DNA of 64,000 nucleotides from NCBI GenBank assembly GCA_026119935.1, contig JALRMH010000007.1, forward strand, positions 62,001 through 126,000. Direction: 5' to 3'. This document shows, piece after piece, positions 33,875-45,610 of this stretch. The translations under genes were made by a program, and so were the position numbers. The first letter of the stretch is position 1, and every line of letters starts with the position of its first letter. This DNA comes from Endothia cerciana. Lineage: Eukaryota; Ascomycota; Sordariomycetes; Diaporthales; Cryphonectriaceae. Below the pieces are notes generated by a model, which searched no databases, had not been told where the DNA came from, and saw only the letters and a list, made by a program, of their open reading frames with translations.

Positions 33875-35989
33875 AAAGAGCAGGAAAAAAATAATAAAAA
33901 ACTCCAAAACGATACCCGAAAAGTCGACGGCGATACAACGACGTAATGTAACATATCCATGTATCCAACCAATAACGGTCATCGCATCATAGCACCAAGA
34001 CGCACGCTGCGGCGGTCAGGGGCGTTTACGTTGACATAGGAGAAAAGCTCGGGAGGTACTTAGGCGCGCTGGACGAGCTGTGGCATCGTCGCATACTGGT
34101 AGGAGTGAATTGAGACAAATCTCCGCTTCTTCAACGGTCCCGTCTGCCTCGTCCTGTTTCCACTTGTTTGATATTGGCGCTCCCTTCTTGGTCATGCCTC
34201 TCCTCATCCCTGTTTTCGAAGGGATCCATCCGTCCACTGCTTCCTTAGTGCTTCCTCTCCTTTGATCCTGCAACCCGATTGCAAGTCCCCGTCATATCCA
34301 GTCTGACGGGATGGTGAAGCTGGCGTTGCGTAAGAAGTCCAAGTGGGTGCGAGAATGCTCCGCGACTGCTGGTGGGACCCACGGGGCCTGAGGAACCCGC
34401 GCATGGTGTGATCTCGGAAGCTCAGCACGCTGTCGGCGAATTTATACAACTAGTTGGAGGGGTTACTGGAGAGAATGCCCGGCGATCACCAGCGCCAAAA
34501 CGACCCAGCCAAGCCTCCGCGATGCCATTTATCTTTGGGCGTGACTTGATATCTTTGCTTGGTGCGGGCGCGGACGTGGTCTGTGAACGCTCGAGGTGCT
34601 TGAAGGAGAAGCCAGAGGTCACAGGTGAGGATGGGCCTCGTGATCGGAGACGGAGGGGGGAGGCGCCAGGCCGTGAAGCCGCAAACCAGGACGTGGAAGT
34701 CATTGACTCAATAACAGCGTGAAAGGACACGACCAGGGCCGAACATCGAGAGCGGATCAGAGGGGGCGGATGAGGCTCGAGGCCGGCACCAAGGCCAAGG
34801 GCGGGCCTGGGTTGTGTGGAAACGCGCTGCGCCCGAGACGAAGGGGGTTTATGGGCTCGTGTTGAGTGGTAGATGGTAACTCCGGCGGTGGTGGCGTAAT
34901 GGCGTAATGGCGAGCGCGGGTGCCTGGTATCTGGCTTATAAGAGAGAGGCATCCCAACCCGCGCCCCCCAACCCCGCGACCCCTGTTCGACTCTGCCGCC
35001 GGAGTGCACCTTTCGAGGCATCAATCAAACTCGCTGACGGCGCCTAATGCGTATGAGAGATTTGTTGACCCCTAGCTTGCTAGGGGGGTTTTTTTGCTCT
35101 TGGCCTGTCCTTCTTCCCCCCCGCCTGAGAGAGGGTGTTGCCCTTTTTCTTTGCGCGCGAGGCTCGTGGCTGTTGGGGGGGGGGGGACGTGAGGTGCGAG
35201 CTGCCTGTGCGGCAAACCGGTGGCGCAGAGGCGGCAACAGGCACATGTTGGCATGCGATAGGCCTCTATGGCTAGTTACGTCTCAGCAGTGAGAGAGGCA
35301 TGGCGACAACGGCGCAACCACGAGGGGAAGCAGGATAAAGGCCGGCCTTTGTATCCCGTCAATGAGGGCTTTCTGCTGCTTGGGTTGAGGTGAAGGGGAC
35401 GGACCACCCTCGGGGGAGGCATATCTCGACGGATGCTTGAGTTGCAACCACTACGACGGCTACTGCGGGCAGGATATGGCCAGCGGCACTGGGTGGTCTT
35501 GCAGAGCCACTGCCCGACCTATGGGCGGCATCAAATCATGGGCGGGAGATCATTTCCCGGTTCACCGACCCATCTCATGTTCGAGAGATCTATTTCAGAA
35601 CCCTCCGCCCCGCCTCCCCTCCTCCCCCCCCACCCCCCAAAAGTGTGCCGTGCAGGTATGCCTCAAATCTATTCCACCGCAAGACGCTGTGTTCATCTTG
35701 GTAATCTTCTGCTACCGGAAGCCGCTTTGCCTTTGGTACCTTGACCAATTAGGTAGACTCCTCGTTGGGTCGTGCCAGGGCCCGTTATCCTTTAGTGTAC
35801 ATATGAGTTCAAAATCTACGGATTCTCTGTCTGATAGATAGTACATATCGCCCAACCCGTGCCGTATGACTGCACCGAAGTATCAAAAAGAAACGGGCTG
35901 CCTTCACTGTTGGCATCTCGTGCGCGGAGGCGCTCTGTGTCCTCAGTCGGATCCTTGGTGCCTGGGCCCCTCGCGACTCCATCCTCCAG
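33875..35989. other. Intergenic, 2.1 kb
   Basis: No gene is recognised; the longest frame (minus strand near 34422-35024) is Pro/Arg/Ser-rich without domains. A G-run lies at 35176-35187. The hsp10 3' end is followed by an A-rich stretch (33874-33905) suitable for polyadenylation. Confidence 0.5.
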
Positions 35990-36848
35990 CTAGAAGGGCT
36001 GGTCCCCCCTACGCTCCATCATCTGAGTCGTGATAGTTTCCGGCGTGTCCTTGAGTGGGGTGGCATCTCCTTCGCAGGGTCCGGCGGTCTTGCCTAGAGT
36101 TTCCACGTATCTCTCCGTGAAGCCGTTCCTGAGAAAGGCCCGGTGGCCCTGTGGCGTTACGGTGAGGGCTTGGAAGAGGGCGACGAGGGCTCGTGTCAGC
36201 GAGTGCGGAATCCGATGCCCGGGCCGCAAGGCTGCCGACGGGCCTGAGGATAAAAAGGGCGAGGGTTTTGGGGAAAGGGGGGGGAGGGGGGCAGTGGCCC
36301 TACTCACCGGAGTAACCCTCGATCTTCCAAGACGTGAACTCCCTCGCAACACGGCTCCGAACCTCCTCGAGGGCCATCTCTGTGAAACCGACATGATCCC
36401 ACGCCGCCCTGAAGCCGGGGAACCGCTCGAGGTGAAACACGTGCAGGCCGACCTCACACCCTTCACACCCTTCCCGCGCCTTACCACCCGCGGGCGGCGG
36501 GGGAAACATGCCCGCCGGGTCGATGTCGTGCTCCCTGACCCGCGCCTCGAGGAGGTCCTCCCAGGGGCCCCTCCTCAGGGGGAGGGCGATGATGACGCCG
36601 TGGGCGTATCGGGCCTGCGCCGCCCCGGTGCTGTCGCCGTCCGGGTCCTGGTCGCCGCGCCGCAGGCAGAGGAAGAGCCCGGGGCACGCAGCCGCCCAGC
36701 CCCGGAGGCGGTCGAACGTGAGGCCGGGGGCCGGGTAGATGGCCTGGTCCGACTCGTAGATCTCCCGGAGCAGGGGCTCCCCGATCACGTCCCAGCGCGG
36801 GGGTGGCGTGGTGGGAGGAGGTGGCCGCGGGGCCTTGTCGTCTGCCAT
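35990..36848 (-). CDS. GNAT-like acetyltransferase domain protein
   Basis: Exons 36848-36308 and 36189-35990 join in phase to 246 aa, with a 118-nt intron (GTGAGT donor, GCTGACACGAG acceptor with an unusually close branch-like CTGAC). The protein begins MADDKAPRPPPP, followed by PLLREIYESDQAIYPAPGLT and WAAACPGLFLCLRRG. Then come YAHGVIIALPLRRGPW and VGLHVFHLERFPGFRAAW. The second exon gives ALVALFQALTVTPQGHRAFLRNGF. This last block (T-x-x-G-x-x-x-F-x-x-x-G-F) matches the end of the GNAT fold in fungal proteins of this type. The usual R-G-x-G/A acetyl-CoA loop is not evident, so activity is uncertain. The close branch-to-acceptor distance makes the intron end the weakest point of the model. 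Confidence 0.68.
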
Positions 36849-39800
36849 GGCCGTCGCGAGCCTGCCGCCGAAGCTGTCCGTCCGGGTTCCGCCAGCCCGC
36901 GCGAGATGGGACTGGAACCGTGCCGGTGGGACTCGTTGGTCAGGACAGGTCGTGCCATGCCCCCCCGGGGCGATATGGGTCAAACCTGGACAAAAGAGCC
37001 TAGTTGCCCGGGTGGGTGAAGGAGAACCCGGAAAAGACTTGAGACTGCTGGGTTGAGGTTTGTGTACTACCCTGCCGTCCTGTCGAACCAGTCTCGCAGC
37101 CTTCCACCTTCTTGAGATCCGAACTTCGCCCGGCGCGATACCCTGCTCTCGGTGGGGGTTTTTTTTTTGGGGGGGGGGGGGGAGCGTCGTCCTTGATAGG
37201 GTTTGTACCATCGGCGGTTTTACTATAGATTTGGGATGGGGGCCTTTCGAGGACCGGGCCGGGCCGATCTCAGGTAGACCCGCAGGCCACTGCAGACGCG
37301 GGTACCAAATGTCTTGTCTTGTGGCATATCGATAACCTATTTCCATCTTTGACGATTGCTGTGACGGAAAGGGCCCTGGGAACCCTGGCAAGGCCTATAC
37401 TATACCTCACGTCCTGGCCGGCCTGCATTCTGTTACAACAACCGTACGAGCAATACAATGAGGATGCACCTTTACAACTGCCGTAGGGCCAACTACCGTG
37501 GGACAGGGCGTTCTGGTCTTATCATGTCCATTTCCGGTGCGTGAGCCTCTACTCGCCATAGCGGAACCACAGGTGGGGACTACTTTCTCTCCCACAAGAC
37601 AGCTCACTAACATGGGGTTCGAGGTCCGTTCTGTCCACCGAGGACCCCTGTGGGTGAAGATTCGCGATCAGACGGCCCAGGGTCCAGAAAGGGCCGGCCG
37701 AACTCTCTCATCTCTGACGACAGGGGAATACGGTTGCAGTGGCATGGCTTCTGCCCCTCGTGGCGAAGCACCTCGACGGCCATAACCATGTCCCCTTTGC
37801 GCGGCTTCAGCAGCCGGCACGTCGAGGAGGTCTTGCCCTCGTCCTCTGGCCGGAGGTCCTTCGCCGTGTGCTACGTTTATTGCAGGACCGCGAGCAGCCT
37901 GCAGGCCCCTGATAGATGTCTCCAACTATCGCCTGAGCCATTTTGTCCCTGCACGTTACTGTACCGTGGTTACACCCAGTGGGTGGATCTACTTTTCGTC
38001 CGTTACGCGAAGGGCAACACCTTGTCGACCTAAGAGAGTCTGACCAACAAGGGAACCCATCTGTGCCGGCTTCTTCTCGGAGCTGCTCACGGAAGCCTCT
38101 GAGAAGCTCTCTTGCCTGCAACACATCCGTGTCTGCAGGTTCCTCGGAACGACGGAATGGGCGCAAGAGCTAGGTGCCGTTCCGTGAAGCGGCCCTGCTA
38201 CGGACAGGAGGAAGCTCTTCCTGGAGCACCAGGCGGCGGGCGACGATAACACCCTTTCACGGGGACGGACCGGTTCAAGGCGTGATGATGATGATGATGA
38301 TGATGATTACTGCTGGCCGGCGACGCTTTAACTCCTGCTCCAGGGCATGTGGCTCCGAGCACAGGGTGGACTACTTTCTCCTACTCCGGGCTTGAGGTGT
38401 ACAAGGCTCTCAAAGGCGCGAGGCTGTCGCTGGCAGGGGCACATTTGGACGCCGGTTGCCTCCCGAGGATGGGACTCTGGTCCGGGGGGGGGCAGGTTTT
38501 CCTCAAAGCATCAAGAGGAATGTGGCCATCTAGGCAGCCCTTTGGGGTTACATGACGAGGTCTGGGGCCGGGGGGAGGGGGGGAGGTTCCTATCATTGTC
38601 TCAGAACCCGGCCGAGGCAGGACCACCGAGGCGCCTCCTAGCGATCGAGAGGGGGGGACGATACCGCGGGCACCGCCCAGCAAAGACGACTGCAGAATGG
38701 AGAAGGGACCTTTTTTCTTCTTCTTCCCTTTTTGAGTCTTTCCTTCTTCTTCGGGGTGGTCGCCAGTGCCCGCCTCGTCCGCGACTGGAGCTCTGCCTCG
38801 CGCCTATGCTCGATGGTCCTCCCAACCGCGGACCAGCTCCATGTCCAGGGGCTGTGGGCCAAACCGGCCGCCGGCTCCTCGGCGGGTAGCCAGATGGTGG
38901 ATGCCGCCTGGTGTGACGCTCCTTCGCGACGGGTAGCGAGCGGTCGGGAGCGAGGTTGCCGTAAGGCATTGGGGGGGGGGGTGTGGGGGGAGTTGGTTGG
39001 AAGGGGGTTACGATATCTGTGGCCTCGGGTGGGCTGGGGCGGAGTCACCCGGGGAAGACGAAGGCCTGGAGTGAGGGCTCGCCTGCAGATGGACGATGTT
39101 TTTTTTGGTTGGGGAGGGGGGACACAAGGGGAAGGAGATGATGGGCGGTTGGGCGTTGTCCTTCGGTCCGTGAGCCCCCGTCTCAGCAAGACATGATCTC
39201 GCAGGTAAGAGACACGCACAGCGCGCCGCGGAACGGGGGCACCGCCAGGCAGGGTGGTGCATCAGACAAGGCGCACTGTACGTAACGTACGTCAAAGAGG
39301 CCTCGTCGTCGTTGAAAGGGGGGGGGGGGTGTCCGCTCCACGACAAAGGGCACGCTGGACGGTGTCGCCGGTGCGTACCGAGCCGGTGTGTAATTATCAG
39401 CAGCCCAAGGCGTAGGCAGTTGAAGTCCTCAGCCGCCCCGAGCCAGACCGACCGGGGTCAGAACAACACGATACAGGGCTCACCACCCCGGGTCCAGAGT
39501 TCGTTCGTTCGTGTCCCCGCCATCTTCGACGACTGGCCGGTCCCGATGTGGTTATTTTTCTTGTTCGCGACCTTCTCTCATGAGCCAGCGGGCCCGCGAG
39601 AGGCCAAGCTCCGTGGCTCCGTGGTTGCGCCTGGTGTTGCGCGTAGGTCGGGCGGCTGTCGGTGCGGCAGCGGCGCGGCTTGGAATGATGCCATCGCGGC
39701 AGACTGGTTCTCGGCGAGGCTGCACAAAATCACGGCTGCCCCAGAGCCAATGGCGCCGGGAGACGATGGCGACATCCGCGCTAGGCGGTTTTGGGACGCG

Positions 39801-40372
39801 GCGACAGTGATGAATCTCGCACGCCATAAGGACAAGAATGACCCCTTTGCTGGGCGGGCAGTCTTACAAGAAGCCCACGGGGCCACTTGACGAACTCGAG
39901 GCGTCTCCATCTCACCGTCTGAAGATGCTTTTCGACTTTTTTTCCCCTTTTTGCTGGGCTGATGTAAAGTGGTATTCCGCTATCGAATGACTATCCGCTA
40001 CCGATCCAAACAAGAATCTCATACACAATCTTTCCTTCAAAAAACAAATTCGCTTTCACAAAATGGAGACCTCATTGTTCCCTTTCCCAAAACGCCGAGA
40101 GCATCACGTCCGAATGCTATAAGCCAGTGGCACGGCCATCAGCCTCGCCTTGTCATGTCGACACAACCGCCTGGTGTGGCGATCAGGACAAGACGAGCCC
40201 GCACGTGAGCGTGGTGGGCAGGCGGGCACGTCCATCTTCTTCTCTTTTCATCTTCACCCCCCCGAGAGAGAAAAAACCCCCCAAGAAAAAAAAAAAGAAA
40301 AAAAAAAAAGAGCGGACGACTGGTCATTCCAAGTGGGAGGACCTGGTCGGAGGATCTGCTACAGGACGAAAC
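36849..40372. other. Intergenic, 3.5 kb, gene-poor
   Basis: No coding region is recognised. Notable are a T-run then G14 at 37160-37182, a GAT trinucleotide microsatellite at 38284-38306, G-runs near 38969 and 39318-39329, and an A-rich block near 40280-40310. Several frames of 150-190 codons exist on both strands but are low-complexity Arg/Pro/Gly translations of GC-rich DNA. Confidence 0.5.
38284..38306. repeat. (GAT)n microsatellite
   Basis: An uninterrupted GAT/ATG trinucleotide run of about seven to eight units in intergenic DNA. Confidence 0.95.
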
Positions 40373-41297
40373 CTAAAGCTTCTGGGTGAACTTGGAGTAG
40401 TACCCACACTTTGGGACATAACTCCTCTCCCCAGTGATGGGGTTGAAAGTGTGACAGCCTGACTTGGCGACGTTGGGGGGGGTGTACACTGGTCACGTCA
40501 GCTTCCTGTCGAGAGGGCACGGCACGGCACGGCACGGGACGGGGAGTCCTCGCTCAGCCTTGTCTGCAAGGCTGAAGGGGTGGAGCATGGGAACACCTAC
40601 AGTGTAGGGAGATGGCGTAGTCGTCACCTGTGTTCTCCATCTTGTGCAGGCCAAGCTCGTCGGCCATGTATGCCACGGCGTTCTCCTTGTGTGTCCGCCG
40701 GGAGATGAGCTGCATGGGCTGCTGCCTGTCGGACTCGGGGAACTCATATCTCGACTCGGTCAGGCTGCCGTGGAGGATCTTCATGATGCAGTGGGCGTTG
40801 CCGTGGTCATGGATGGGGCTGCCCTTGCCAGGAGTCCATACGAGCACCAGCTGCGAGGAGCACGGCCAGGTCAGCTGTGGCCCCATCGGGGGGGGTTGAG
40901 GGGTTGAGACGGCCAGCTGTCGATGCGGTCAGTACTTACAAGGTTGCTCTTTCCGTTTCCTTCGTCAACACTATGACGTCCCAAGTTAGTCGCTTGGTTC
41001 ACGTGGCGGACCTTGACCCGAGCGGTCGGGCCGGTGTATCTCTTACAGGTTCCTGGTGTACGCCAGCTCCGGGTCGGCCAGGGCATATGGGACCCAGCCC
41101 TTCTCCTTGGCGTCGTATACCCTCATGTGGCTCGCCAGGGTGTTGACGTCAACATCGCTGGAGTCGAGACCCGACGAGGGCCCTAGTGCGTCCTTGAGGG
41201 CGACGACGAGGTCCTCGAACTGGTCCAGCCTGAGCTGCGGGCGGCTGTTGGAGGGGCCCTGCTGGGCCAAGGGCTGGAACGAGATACCGACGGCCAT
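40373..41297 (-). CDS. cdo1: Cysteine dioxygenase
   Basis: Exons 41297-41047, 40970-40940 (31 nt), 40850-40601 and 40488-40373 join in phase to 215 aa; introns are 76, 89 and 112 nt. The cupin iron site is intact. LVWTPGKGSPIHDHGNAHC supplies His108, His110 and Cys115, and KSGCHTFNP supplies His190. Spacing to the mammalian enzyme (Arg60, His86, His88, Cys93, Tyr157) is kept for Arg82, the first two His and Cys. Tyr207 lies 17 residues after His190, as in the animal enzyme, so the Cys-Tyr cofactor can form. A 28-residue longer gap between Cys115 and His190 looks like a fungal insertion. The enzyme adds O2 to L-cysteine to make cysteine sulfinate in the cytosol, a route to sulfite. The nearest neighbour on the start side is the sulfite exporter ssu1, head to head. 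Confidence 0.95.
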
Positions 41298-43231
41298 TGC
41301 GAAGGTGATACGATGCGATACTACGACAGTCGACGGCGGCGATGCGATGTGTTGGGGGATGCAGGGTGACGGCGATGACGATGCCCGATGGTGTGGATGA
41401 TGGATGATGTTCTAGAAGAGGAGGATGGTGTCTTGTCTCGATGGATATGACGACGACGCTGTGTTCTCTTTGAGGCGGAGGCAGGCCAGTTGTGCCAGAT
41501 GGGCAGGACCGAGGATGCAAGATGCAAGGAGAGGAGACGGAGGGGGGTGGGACGCGTGGACAGATGGCAGGGTTCTCCTGAAAGATTCGGGTATCCGGTC
41601 GAGATAATCTTGGCCGCGCTGCACGGGAGGGCGGTGTCACTTGAGGTGGAGGGGGGGGGGAAGGGGAGAGGAGAGGAGAGGAGAGGAGTTGGAGACTTTT
41701 GTGGGCCTATCAGGATGGTCACGAGAAGGTCGTCTCGGGCGGGCAGGCTGATCAACGATGGTTATGTGCAGGGCGTGTGCAGCAGGTATGCAGTGCGCAG
41801 TGCAGGCTGGTTGGTTGGTGTGTGTGAGGGCCGTTGGATGTGATGGGATTTTTCTTCTGGCCCTGTTTGGCCCCGCCTCTTGCTTTATCATGAGCGAGGT
41901 CGGGCAGTGTGCAGCCCCGAAAAGGCCTGGTCGGCGATTGCCGGGCAGACGGCCACCTTGGCTCCTTCCGGGGTGGCTCTACGCGGTCCTTCCATCGTCG
42001 CACGATTGGTACGGCTCGGGCAACCTCGACTGGCACCTGGCAAACCACCCCAAAAGGGAAGGCAAGATGTGATCTCGAGATGCATCGAACGTCTGGAAGG
42101 GGTCCCAGGCCAGCTCAGGGCCTGTCTGGGGGGGGGGGGGGAGGGTTGGCCATGGGGAACGACCGCTGGGTGTGTGATTCACCGTTGGAATTGCGTGCTG
42201 GGCCTGGGTGGATTTACGGGGTTCCAAGATTGATTGATTCTATTGAGGGAAAACGGGTCAATCGGTTGGTAAACCCCCTGTGGCCCGCGGGTGGGGCGAG
42301 GGGTGTGCTCTCCCTATCTTGCTCATGCTTCAGTGGGGCTACCCGCGGGTTTACAGCGCATGTCTGCGGCGGTACTGCGGGTCCTTCGTGCAGCCGACAC
42401 ATCCCAGGCTTGACGGGTCGATATCCTGCTCAGCATACCATCCATATTCCCCTCCATCTCCTCTCCCTCGAATCAGCGACCATATTCCGACACACGACTA
42501 ATGCCTGCTGTCGCCTGCACGAGCAGGTCCTCTTATCTATCTGTCCTGCGCATGGCGGCAGCCAGCCTCCCACCGGTCGATGGGCAAGTAGTCCTCGGGG
42601 TTTGGAGCGGCTTGGCCCTCCTTATCTTCCGACTCGGGCTTTCATGCTGGCCACACACAACCCTCTATTTTTTTTCTAATTTTTTATATATATATATATA
42701 TATATTTTTTGGGGGAAAATTTTAAAAATATTTTTTTAATACCTTTCAATATTCTATCCGCACTAGGTGGGCGTGTGTCTATCTGCTCGGTTTCGCATCG
42801 TCTGTCTTGTACCATATAGTCTCTCCTAGTCCCACTGCATACCTCGAAAGATCGATGCAGTCGTCGTCATTCGTGACGTGACGTGAGATGATGTCTCCGC
42901 CTCACGCAGCCATCACACACAGTTCATCATCCTGCTCTCCTCTCCCGCCAGGGGCCAGAACAGAGGTTCCAGTAAAAATGTACTCGGTGAGGTACTGCCA
43001 AATAGGACTAGTGGGTATCTAGCTGGCGTTTTCATTCCGTAATGATGGCGCGCTTTTTCTTGATTTGACTAAGCACCCATCCCGCCCACCCTCAAACCAC
43101 TTGCCTCTTGAGCCACCACATCAGGTAATCCCCATCCGGCCGGCCAAAGGGCTGCCTGCCTTGTCATGTTGCTTGGAGCCCCGGTGGCACGCTTCCGGAA
43201 GGCATCTCGAAGATCGCAGAACTTCTAGAAC
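41298..43231. promoter_or_regulatory. Divergent cdo1-ssu1 intergenic region
   Basis: 1934 bases between the two starts. Visible elements: a G-run and GGAGA array at 41651-41690, a G12-like run near 42130-42141, an AT-rich island at 42666-42760 with a TA run at 42685-42705, and TGACGTGACGTGA (two overlapping CRE/bZIP-like half-sites) at 42874-42886, followed by GATGATGTC. No protein-coding frame is recognised. A shared bZIP-type sulfur regulator would be a natural hypothesis; no full palindromic CYS3-type site was found by eye. Confidence 0.5.
42685..42705. repeat. (TA)n run inside an AT-rich island
   Basis: About ten TA units flanked by T-runs. The surrounding ~95 bases are nearly all A/T, in sharp contrast with the GC-rich neighbourhood. 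Confidence 0.95.
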
Positions 43232-44929
43232 ATGGCATCGAGACGCCCATCCCACGATGGCAGCTCGGACCTCAGGGGGCAGACGGGCGGCGCGAGGTCG
43301 TCTGGTGGCGATGGCACCCTTCCTGCGGCGCCAACAGCGCCCGAGACTAAGGTGGAAGTAGGCTGGCGGAGCGTCGTCCGGAACTTTACGCCCTCATGGT
43401 TCGCCGTCAACATGGGCACCGGCATCGTCTCGATCCTGGTCTACTCGCTGCCCTACACCACCTCATGGCTCCCCTATGTCTCCTACGCCTTTTTCGCGCT
43501 CAACGTCTGTCTGTTCCTCGTCTTTACTGGCATCACCATCGCCCGCTACGTGCTGTACCCCGAGATATGGGCCGCGATGGTCAACCACCCGGGCCAGAGC
43601 CTGTTTCTGGGCACATTCCCTATGGGAATGGCAAGTGAGTAACCCCCCGACCCCACGGAGCGGATAAGACCTACACGCCCACCTCTCCCTATCAGCAGAA
43701 AGTAGCTGCATGTGAGAGGCACCAGCCCCTCCCCCCCCCCCCACCCTCCTCCGGGGAATGTGAGACTGCATAAAGATAGTCGCTAATACGACGCTGCCGC
43801 AGCGATAATCAACATGGTCGTCTTCTCGTGTTCCCAGTGGGGCGACGGGGTGGTCTACTTCGCATGGGCCATGTGGTGGTTCGATGTTGTCGTGTCGCTC
43901 GCCTGCTGCATCTCCATGCCCTTCATCGTGTAAGCCGATCTCCGAGCCCGCTGTCCCATTCCTCCGAGGATCTGGCCAGGGCCGAGCAGTGCGCCTGGCG
44001 CCTCTGCCCTTGGTTAGCAGCCCGTCTCCTGTCCCGTCTCTGACCGTCTCTGACCTCTTCTCCCTGCCCCCCCCCCCCCCCCGCGTCCCATAGCCTTCAC
44101 AGACACAGGCCCCAGCTGCAACAGACGACGGCCGCCCTCCTCCTCCCTGTGGTCCCCGCCGTGGTCGCCTCCGCCTCGGGCGCCATCCTCGCCGGCTACC
44201 TGCCGTCCCACGATGCCGTGCTCACCACACTCGTCGCCTCGTACGTCCTCTGGGGGCTCGGCGAGGCCTTCACCATGTGCATCCTCGCCATGTACTTCCA
44301 CCGCCTGATGGTCCACCACCTGCCCGGGCGCGAGCTCATCGTCTCCGTCTTCCTGCCCGTCGGGCCCCTGGGCCAGGGCGGCTTCGCGATCCAGCGGCTG
44401 GGCACGGTCGCCGCGGAGCTTGGCTTCCTGCCGCTGGCCGGCGCGGGCGCGGGCGCCGTCAGCGGCGGGCAGGTGCTGCGGGTCCTCGGCGTGTTCCTCG
44501 CCATGGTGATGTGGGGGGCGGGGCTGGGCTGGCTCGTCCTCGCGGCGACCAGCATCGCCACCACGCAGAGCTTCCCGTTCAACATGGGGTGGTGGGGGTT
44601 TACCTTCCCCCTGGGCGTGTTTGCGACGTGCACCGGCATGCTGGCCGAGGAGCTGGACAGTGTGGCCTTCAGGGTGTTGACGATGGTGAGTGTCGACCCC
44701 CCCCCCCTTCTCCCCTCCCCCCGGTGTCCCGGCAGCAGCCGATCCGTCGTGAGGCTGACCATAAGGTCACCGCCGCGGCCAGGCCTTGTCCGTCTCCGTG
44801 ATCCTCCTCTGGCTCCTCGTCGCCGCCAGGACGCTCCTGAAGGCTCGGATGGGCGAGATCTTCGTCGCGCCCTGCCTGGCTGACCTGCGCCCCAAGACGC
44901 AGCAGGGCGGCACGAACCGGACGGTATGA
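43232..44929 (+). CDS. ssu1: Sulfite efflux pump Ssu1 (TDT/SLAC1 family)
   Basis: Exons 43232-43634, 43803-43929, 44094-44685 and 44783-44929 join in phase to 422 aa; introns are 168, 164 and 97 nt. A ~50-residue hydrophilic N-terminus precedes VVRNFTPSWFAVNMGTGIVS, the hallmark of tellurite-resistance/dicarboxylate transporter proteins. About ten membrane segments follow. Characteristic blocks are HPGQSLFLGTFPMGMATIIN (across intron 1), FAWAMWWFDVVVSL, FLPVGPLGQGGFAIQ and FPFNMGWWGFTFPLGVFATC. The family member closest by these blocks is the fungal plasma-membrane sulfite pump rather than the malic acid transporter Mae1. Ssu1 exports sulfite, giving tolerance and, in keratin-degrading fungi, the reductant that breaks disulfides. 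Introns 1 and 2 both contain long C-runs (43731-43742; 44067-44082). It is divergent from cdo1. Confidence 0.93.
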
Positions 44930-45610
44930 AGCCGCGCCGGCCCCAGGACGAGCACAGGTCCCCAGCGCCTCCCCCAAGATCCGAAGCGCCCCGGAGGCCT
45001 GGTGTGTCGTGTTGAAGGTATGTCGCCCCACCGCGGGCTAGGCCTTGAACAGAGCTGGACAGTCCGACGGGAGCCACCGGAACGTCCGAGACGCCCAAGA
45101 CAACAGCCCGAGTGGACGGTACCACGGTACCGGAGGGCGATTCGACCTTCGAGCAGTTGGATGCTATCCCGCTCGAGCCTCGTGTACTGCCGTTTAACGT
45201 AGTGCCCGTTGCCGCATTGCGGGTTCAATACTTCGTAAGGATGTCTAGTCATCAATGCACATGTCACCGAAGCCGTAGTGCTGGGAGGATCAATATTCAA
45301 CAATGACAAGTTGGGTACTTCCATTGGGCCCTTTGTACATGTGCGATCATGACAATTTTGGTGCTATGTTCCCCTTGAGATTGACCTGGTGGAAGGCCAC
45401 CTACGGCACGTCGAGCGACGTTTTGACAAAGCCAATAGATCCACCAGATTGGCGACGCCAATATCAGATTTACAGCTTCACTGCATTGGGGCGATCGGCT
45501 GCGTCCGTAGTCATGGACCCCAGGGCAGCTTGACGTAGAGGGCTTGAGGGGAGCACCCGAGTCGCTTGCCCGTTGGCTGCGTAACGCCCACAATATAGAC
45601 CCCTGGTCAC
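44930..45610. other. Convergent intergenic region between ssu1 and the SNF2 gene
   Basis: 681 bases of 3' flanks. No gene or notable repeat was seen. Confidence 0.6.

Noticed and set aside
34422..35024. 200-codon minus-strand frame between hsp10 and the second GNAT gene
   Set aside because: Pro/Ser/Arg-rich, no conserved block and no nearby start context that stands out.
38638..39219. 193-codon minus-strand frame
   Set aside because: Pro/Arg/Ser-rich translation of simple GC-rich DNA without motif or codon-bias support.
40628..40640. Donor GTGACG after ACAG in cdo1 exon 3
   Set aside because: Using it gives a join that loses the conserved YAISLHLYTPPN block; the later GTAGGT donor at 40600 restores it.
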